In this document: piece after piece, positions 35,680 to 39,370 of the stretch | Layout: every line of letters starts with the position of its first letter | Position numbering within the stretch: position 1 is the first letter of the stretch | Virus record (IMG/VR): IMGVR_UViG_3300028400_000205 | Location: 1 to 39,370 of that record | Strand: one strand, 5' to 3' | Source of the DNA: a virus | DNA: 39,370 nt | The notes under the pieces: generated by a model | What the model was told of the DNA's origin: nothing | Seen by the model: only the letters and a program-made list of their open reading frames with translations | Databases searched by the model: none | Program-made: the position numbers and the translations under genes

Positions 35680-36449
35680 TACCAAAATCCTTTTTTGAGT
35701 AATTTGCCCGAAGCATATTCTTCGAGACTAAATTTCTTACTAATCTGTTCGCGTGTTTGTATTGGAATCATAGTAAAATTGATATCAATTTTTGTTGGAA
35801 CGTATGTAGTTCCATTATAATTCCGTATCACATTTCTATTAGCAGGATCTAAGGTTGATTGTGGAGCAGGTTTACCTGCTTTTGCTAAGCCTATTGACCT
35901 TGCTCGTGCAATTCTAGGATCTGAATTTGTTATTGGATATTCTCTGTCTGGTATTCCTTCAACTTTTCCACATGGGATGTAATCAACATCATTTGGAAGG
36001 TTATAACTTAACTGCGTAATCGCACAAGGATGATTATTAAATTGAAATTCACCTAATCCTGTTAAAAACACTATTGGTGGCGGCATTCCATTTTGTTCAT
36101 CGTTTCCGTAGAACATTTTTGTACATGCTCTAAGAAAATGCATCGATGCTAACAAATAATCAGCTTCTTTTACATCATTAGCTGTAAACGTAGCAGTTAT
36201 GATAGAATTTTGTACTGTACTACCAGTATAAAAATATCCGCGATAATTACTATGAATTAAATCATAATTACTATAATTCGCATTATATTGTACAACAATA
36301 GATGGAGTATAAGGAAAGATAATACCATCGGTTTCAACCAACGGAGCTAGAATACTGCCTTTTTTCATTTGGGCTTCATTTTTGTAAAGATACGTTGCTT
36401 TCGGACTTAGGTGTAATCGTACTCTCCAATCCTTGGTTACTTCTTCCAT
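35679..36449 (-). CDS. Baseplate tail-tube cap/initiator (gp48/gp54-type)
   Basis: 256 aa. The sequence IIFPYTPSIVVQYNANYSNY, then HSNYRGYFYTGS, ATFTANDVKEADYLLASMHFLRACTKMFYG and GMPPPIVFLTGLGEFQFNNHP is the tube-cap pattern of marine T4-like phages; the protein sits on the hub and starts tail-tube polymerisation. gp48 and gp54 are related in structure and both are longer in T4 (364 and 320 aa), so I cannot decide between them from sequence alone; gp48 is slightly preferred. Strong Shine-Dalgarno AGGAGT 7 nt before ATG, and a late promoter 23 nt upstream. It is the first gene of the structural block on this side. Confidence 0.7.
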   Translation of the reverse strand: MEEVTKDWRVRLHLSPKATYLYKNEAQMKKGSILAPLVETDGIIFPYTPSIVVQYNANYSNYDLIHSNYRGYFYTGSTVQNSIITATFTANDVKEADYLLASMHFLRACTKMFYGNDEQNGMPPPIVFLTGLGEFQFNNHPCAITQLSYNLPNDVDYIPCGKVEGIPDREYPITNSDPRIARARSIGLAKAGKPAPQSTLDPANRNVIRNYNGTTYVPTKIDINFTMIPIQTREQISKKFSLEEYASGKLLKKGFW

Positions 36450-36472
36450 ATAAATACTCCTGATGATTACTA

Positions 36473-36480
36473 TATTTATG
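36473..36480 (-). promoter_or_regulatory. T4-type late promoter CATAAATA before the tail-tube cap gene
   Basis: CATAAATA on the minus strand, 23 nt before the ATG at 36449, at the same distance as the octamer before gp6. Matches the NATAAATA late motif. Confidence 0.7.
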
Positions 36481-36495
36481 GTTTATAATTATAAC

Positions 36496-36513
36496 CCAAT
36501 ATAATAATATTGG
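36496..36513. repeat. Inverted repeat next to the gp55 promoter
   Basis: CCAATAT-AATA-ATATTGG: perfect 7-bp arms with a 4-nt spacer, ending at the base before the -35 TTGACA. Its position fits an operator that could block or activate the gp55 promoter; no binding protein is known from the sequence. Confidence 0.6.
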
Positions 36514-36541
36514 TTGACAAAATCTTAATTTGTGTTATAAT
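36514..36541 (+). promoter_or_regulatory. Consensus sigma70 promoter of gp55
   Basis: TTGACA (36514-36519), 16-bp spacer, TATAAT (36536-36541), with an extended -10 TG two bases upstream (TGtTATAAT). Both hexamers are perfect. Expected transcription start near 36548, so a leader of about 22 nt containing the ribosome site. Confidence 0.88.
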
Positions 36542-36559
36542 TCAGCTACTTAGAGCAAC

Positions 36560-36566
36560 GAGGGAG
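36560..36566 (+). promoter_or_regulatory. Shine-Dalgarno GAGGGAG deciding the gp55 start
   Basis: GAGGGAG precedes the ATG at 36570. The longer in-frame start at 36510 lies before the promoter and is excluded. Confidence 0.8.
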
Positions 36567-36569
36567 AAA

Positions 36570-37538
36570 ATGGCTAAAAGAAAAAAGAACTATCTTAATA
36601 ATAAAGACATGCTTAAAGAAATTCATTTAAGTAAAATTTCATATTGTGCATTCCGAGACCGCGACAACGATCATCAACAAGATATAATAGTCGATTCAAC
36701 AGACGAAATTTTCGGAACAAGAAAAGTTAGTGTTGGAAAAGACAAAAATGGCAACACAATTTATAAAGATGTTCCAATAATTGAATTAGCAAAACAAGCA
36801 AGAGCTGATCGACTTACCAAAGAACATGGTATTCCTACTAAACCTGAAGATATCGACGTTGAAGATCTTGTGTTCCGTGTTATGACTGACGAACATATTC
36901 CCCGAGTACCAAAGAAAAAATCAAAAGCGGCTTTAGCTAAAGAAGCAAAAAAAGCAAAAAGTGATGCTATCTTTAATGAATTACTCGATGATGATGAAGA
37001 AGAACAATTAGATATTAAGGATCCGAATGTTGAACTCGTTCCTATGAAAGTGAATTTTCCGCCATTTAAACACTATCGGCTTTTTGATTTTGAAAAACAC
37101 GGTATTGCTAAACCAGAAAATGGAAAACCATACGATCTTGTTTTAGTAGGAAAGAGTCACTGGAAAGGAGATCTCGAAAACGGACATTTTTCAAAAGATC
37201 ATGGAAAAACAACAGACAACCTTGCTATGATGTATATGAAACTGTGTGAAAGATATGCAACACGAAGTAACTGGAGAAATTATACATACAACGACGAAAT
37301 GAAAAGTCAAGCACTTTTGCAACTAGCCCAAGTAGGGTTACAATTTAATGAAGCAAAATATGACAACCCTTTTGCATATTATACTACAACTGTAACACAT
37401 TCATTCACTAGAGTATTAAACACAGAAAAAAATCTACAAAAAATACGTGACGATATTTTAGAAGCAAACGGTTTAACACCGTCATGGACTAGGCAACTTG
37501 AAAACGAAATAAGTAATAAAGATAACCATGACAGCTAA
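36570..37538 (+). CDS. 55: Late-transcription sigma factor gp55
   Basis: 322 aa. The C-terminal ~110 residues are sigma70-region-2-like and diagnostic of gp55: NLAMMYMKLCERYATRSNWRN, then EMKSQALLQLAQVGLQFNE and NPFAYYTTTVTHSFTRVLNTEKN. The protein replaces host sigma on RNA polymerase and reads the NATAAATA promoters of the structural genes. It is much longer than T4 gp55 (185 aa); the first ~200 residues contain a basic start (MAKRKKNYLNNKDMLKEI), a Lys/Ala-rich helix (KKKSKAALAKEAKKAKSDA) and an acidic patch (LLDDDEEEEQ-like). The C-terminus is polar (ISNKDNHDS) and lacks an obvious hydrophobic clamp-binding tail such as T4 gp55 has. It overlaps the next gene by 11 nt. Confidence 0.93.
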   Translation: MAKRKKNYLNNKDMLKEIHLSKISYCAFRDRDNDHQQDIIVDSTDEIFGTRKVSVGKDKNGNTIYKDVPIIELAKQARADRLTKEHGIPTKPEDIDVEDLVFRVMTDEHIPRVPKKKSKAALAKEAKKAKSDAIFNELLDDDEEEQLDIKDPNVELVPMKVNFPPFKHYRLFDFEKHGIAKPENGKPYDLVLVGKSHWKGDLENGHFSKDHGKTTDNLAMMYMKLCERYATRSNWRNYTYNDEMKSQALLQLAQVGLQFNEAKYDNPFAYYTTTVTHSFTRVLNTEKNLQKIRDDILEANGLTPSWTRQLENEISNKDNHDS

Positions 37539-38394
37539 AATTGTGTTTACACAGGATATTCCTGGTGAACGTGAGTGGCTCGAATATCGGCTGGGCTCAA
37601 AAAGTTTGCAAACTCGATCAAGCGGATTATGGAAAACCATTTCTAATTCTAATAATATTTTTGAGATTCCACCTGAGGACGATTTTTCCGATTTAGATAT
37701 CAAAAATAACCTAACTTACAAAAGTGTGTTTTCCAATTGTCTTGGAATTCACGATAAAAATTGGGTATATTCAAAAAATTTAATAACAGATTTAGCATTC
37801 TCAAATAACCCTAATTTAGAAACTTTTCAAGTTTTTACGTTTGGACGATCTGCTACTGAATTTACTGAATCGATTCTTTATTCAAAATACAAAAAATTGA
37901 AACCTCATTATACAATAAAAAACGAACACCAAGATCAAAAATTATTAGAATTATTAAAAATTAAAAAACCTTTTGTTGTATTTTTATATAGAAAGAATTG
38001 GTGGGATTGGATAATTAGCACTTATGTTGGTCATAACACTGGTATGCCTCATTTCGATATCAATTGGGATGAACTACTTTTTACATTAACATCAGAAATT
38101 ATAGATGAATTTGAAGATTACGCAAAACAAACCTGGAATTATTGGTGTAATATTCGAGTAGCAAATCCTGATTTATCATGTTATCTACTTGAAACATCTG
38201 AAATTATTACAAAATATAAAGATTTTCCATCAGAACACAAAAAACTTTCATATGATAAAGAAAAAATAATTAGCAACTATTCAGAAATGAAAGATATATT
38301 TTATAACCAATACTACAATAGATGGAAATTTTTTGAAAAAAATGCTCGTCGTCATTTACTAAAAATGGGTTGTCAAACAGAATTGCCAATTTAA
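37528..38394 (+). CDS. Sulfotransferase-like protein (288 aa)
   Basis: Two motifs suggest a sulfotransferase fold. FTFGRSATEF (residues 103-112) resembles the 5'-phosphosulfate P-loop consensus GRSGTTxL that binds PAPS. VVFLYRKNWWDWIIS (from residue 150, Arg155) resembles the 3'-phosphate motif LVRdPxxxxxSxY, with Ser after the WDW block. The rest is helical and charged, without a signal peptide. The P-loop lacks the usual second Gly (SAT in place of SGT), so binding could be weakened or altered. It overlaps gp55 by 11 nt and shares its promoter, so it is probably made early. It is an accessory gene between two core replication/transcription genes. Substrate unknown. Confidence 0.55.
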   Translation: MTAKIVFTQDIPGEREWLEYRLGSKSLQTRSSGLWKTISNSNNIFEIPPEDDFSDLDIKNNLTYKSVFSNCLGIHDKNWVYSKNLITDLAFSNNPNLETFQVFTFGRSATEFTESILYSKYKKLKPHYTIKNEHQDQKLLELLKIKKPFVVFLYRKNWWDWIISTYVGHNTGMPHFDINWDELLFTLTSEIIDEFEDYAKQTWNYWCNIRVANPDLSCYLLETSEIITKYKDFPSEHKKLSYDKEKIISNYSEMKDIFYNQYYNRWKFFEKNARRHLLKMGCQTELPI

Positions 38395-38423
38395 TTGCGA
38401 TATTATTAAATTCATAGTATAGT
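38395..38423 (+). promoter_or_regulatory. Sigma70-like promoter of gp47
   Basis: TTGCGA (38395-38400), 17-bp spacer, TATAGT (38418-38423), 26 bases before the gp47 ATG. The -35 matches consensus at four of six bases and the -10 at five. It starts one base after the stop of the sulfotransferase-like gene. Confidence 0.6.
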
Positions 38424-38449
38424 ATTAAGAATAGGATAATAATTATAAT

Positions 38450-39370
38450 ATGAATCAACTATTCAAGAAGGCACTTGTCTTTACCGACATACATTTTGGA
38501 TTAAAATCAAACAGCTTAACGCATAATAAAGATTGCGAAAATTTTATTGATTGGGCAATTGATTTAGCCAAAGAGCACAATTGCGAAACCGGTTTCTTTT
38601 TAGGTGACTGGCATCATCACCGCGCTTCGCTAAATCTCCAAACACTAAATTATAGTCTTAGAAGTTTGGAAAAATTAAATGATGCATTTGACACCTTTTA
38701 TTTTATTCCAGGAAACCATGATTTGTATTATCGCGATAAACGTGATATTCATGGTGTTGAATGGGCTAAACATTTACCCAATATCGTTATTTGCAACGAC
38801 TGGTTTGAAAAAGATAATGTTGCTATTGTTCCGTGGCTTGTAGGCGATGATTATAAGAAACTAATTAAAATCAAAGCCAAATATATGTTTGGACATTTCG
38901 AACTTCCGCACTTCAAAATGAATGCATTAGTTGAAATGCCCGATCACGGAACCGTTAAAAGTGAGCAAATGGCTAATGTTGGTCATGTCTTCAGTGGCCA
39001 TTTTCATATGAGACAACAGCGCGGTAATATCACTTATATTGGTAATTGTTTCCCTCATAACTTTGCAGACGCCGGTGACGATCAACGCGGTGCAATGATT
39101 CTCGAATGGGATAAAGAACCAGAATTTTATTCGTGGCCGGACCAACCTCTTTATACAGTTACTAAATTAAGTGATCTATTAAACGATGCTGACAACATAT
39201 TAAAACCAAATATGTATGTTCGAGTAAACCTTGATATAGAAATTTCATATGAAGAAGCTAATTTTATTAAAGAAACATTTATTAGCAAATATGGTTTAAG
39301 AGAAATTAGTTTAATTCCTATAAAGGACCAAGAATACGAAAATGATAACAATGAAGAAATATCATTTAAT
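38450..39370 (+). CDS. 47: Recombination nuclease subunit gp47 (SbcD/Mre11-like), 3' end outside window
   Basis: 307 codons are visible; T4 gp47 is 339 aa, so about 90 percent is present. All metallophosphatase motifs are there: DxH at Asp13/His15 (FTDIHFG), GDWHHH at 52-57, GNHD at 88-91, GHFE at 148-151 and GHFH at 183-186. With gp46 (SbcC/Rad50-like, expected just outside the window) it forms the nuclease that resects double-strand ends for recombination-dependent replication and host DNA degradation. The second Asp of the GDxH motif is followed by a triple His. Start ATG at 38450 has a weak AGGA 13 nt upstream. The gene has its own promoter and is in the early/middle gene group on the plus strand. 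Confidence 0.95.
   Translation, partial: MNQLFKKALVFTDIHFGLKSNSLTHNKDCENFIDWAIDLAKEHNCETGFFLGDWHHHRASLNLQTLNYSLRSLEKLNDAFDTFYFIPGNHDLYYRDKRDIHGVEWAKHLPNIVICNDWFEKDNVAIVPWLVGDDYKKLIKIKAKYMFGHFELPHFKMNALVEMPDHGTVKSEQMANVGHVFSGHFHMRQQRGNITYIGNCFPHNFADAGDDQRGAMILEWDKEPEFYSWPDQPLYTVTKLSDLLNDADNILKPNMYVRVNLDIEISYEEANFIKETFISKYGLREISLIPIKDQEYENDNNEEISFN

Larger units (their letters stand above)
36450..36569. promoter_or_regulatory. 120-bp divergent control region between structural block and gp55
   Basis: No gene is visible here. It contains a late promoter octamer directed left, a consensus sigma70 promoter directed right, and a 7-bp-arm inverted repeat touching the rightward -35 element. Early (host RNA polymerase) and late (gp55-dependent) transcription thus diverge from one short region. 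Confidence 0.8.

Noticed and set aside
36510-36569. Longer start for gp55 at 36510
   Set aside because: It would begin before the -35 box of the only promoter; GAGGGAG points to the ATG at 36570.
1-39370. tRNA genes, CRISPR arrays, insertion sequences, integrase or attachment sites
   Set aside because: None found; gaps between genes are too short for tRNAs and no spaced direct repeats or transposase motifs were seen.

Overview
The window is a densely coded, AT-rich (roughly one third G+C by eye) piece of a T4-like contractile-tailed phage genome. Recognisable T4-type orthologues are the baseplate wedge proteins gp53, gp25 and gp6, the hub/spike gp5, a tail-tube cap of the gp48/gp54 type, the late sigma factor gp55 and the nuclease subunit gp47. 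The base composition, the NATAAATA-type late promoters, the very large structural proteins and the radical-SAM accessory genes all resemble marine T4-like phages of cyanobacteria or SAR11-type hosts. The exact host cannot be read from the sequence.

Layout. Positions 36570-39370 (+ strand) hold gp55, a sulfotransferase-like accessory gene and the start of gp47. Each of the two transcription units there has a sigma70-like promoter. Positions 36480 down to 8544 (- strand) are the late structural block, in transcription order: gp48/54-like cap, gp53, an 801-aa hub candidate, gp5, a 244-aa protein, gp25, gp6, a 4388-aa giant virion protein, a 44-aa protein, a 200-aa protein, two paralogous fibre-like proteins (666 and 493 aa) and a 315-aa structural protein. 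Three NATAAATA octamers lie 23-25 nt before start codons in the only real gaps of this block, which fits control by the gp55 encoded next door. The divergent 120-bp region between gp55 and the structural block carries a perfect sigma70 promoter on one side, a late promoter on the other, and an inverted repeat between them.

Positions 8533 down to 1 (- strand) are an accessory cassette with its own sigma70-like promoter: a 100-aa unknown, three GT-A glycosyltransferase-like proteins, a 106-aa unknown, four radical-SAM proteins with Cys-rich twitch-like N-terminal regions (the last runs off the window), and a 73-aa Trp-rich small protein lying between the last two. Nearly all of these genes overlap or abut, so they look like one translationally coupled pathway. 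Its substrate is not known; modification of the phage's own virion or fibres, or of host surface glycans or peptides, are the obvious guesses. This cassette is the best candidate for an undescribed system.

The second main curiosity is the 13.2-kb gene. It occupies the place where T4 has gp7 and its neighbours, and appears to contain an FG-GAP (integrin-like) beta-propeller, carbohydrate-binding-like modules and many beta-sandwich repeats. No tRNA, rRNA, CRISPR array, insertion sequence or attachment site was seen. The longest stretch without a gene is the 120-bp divergent promoter region.
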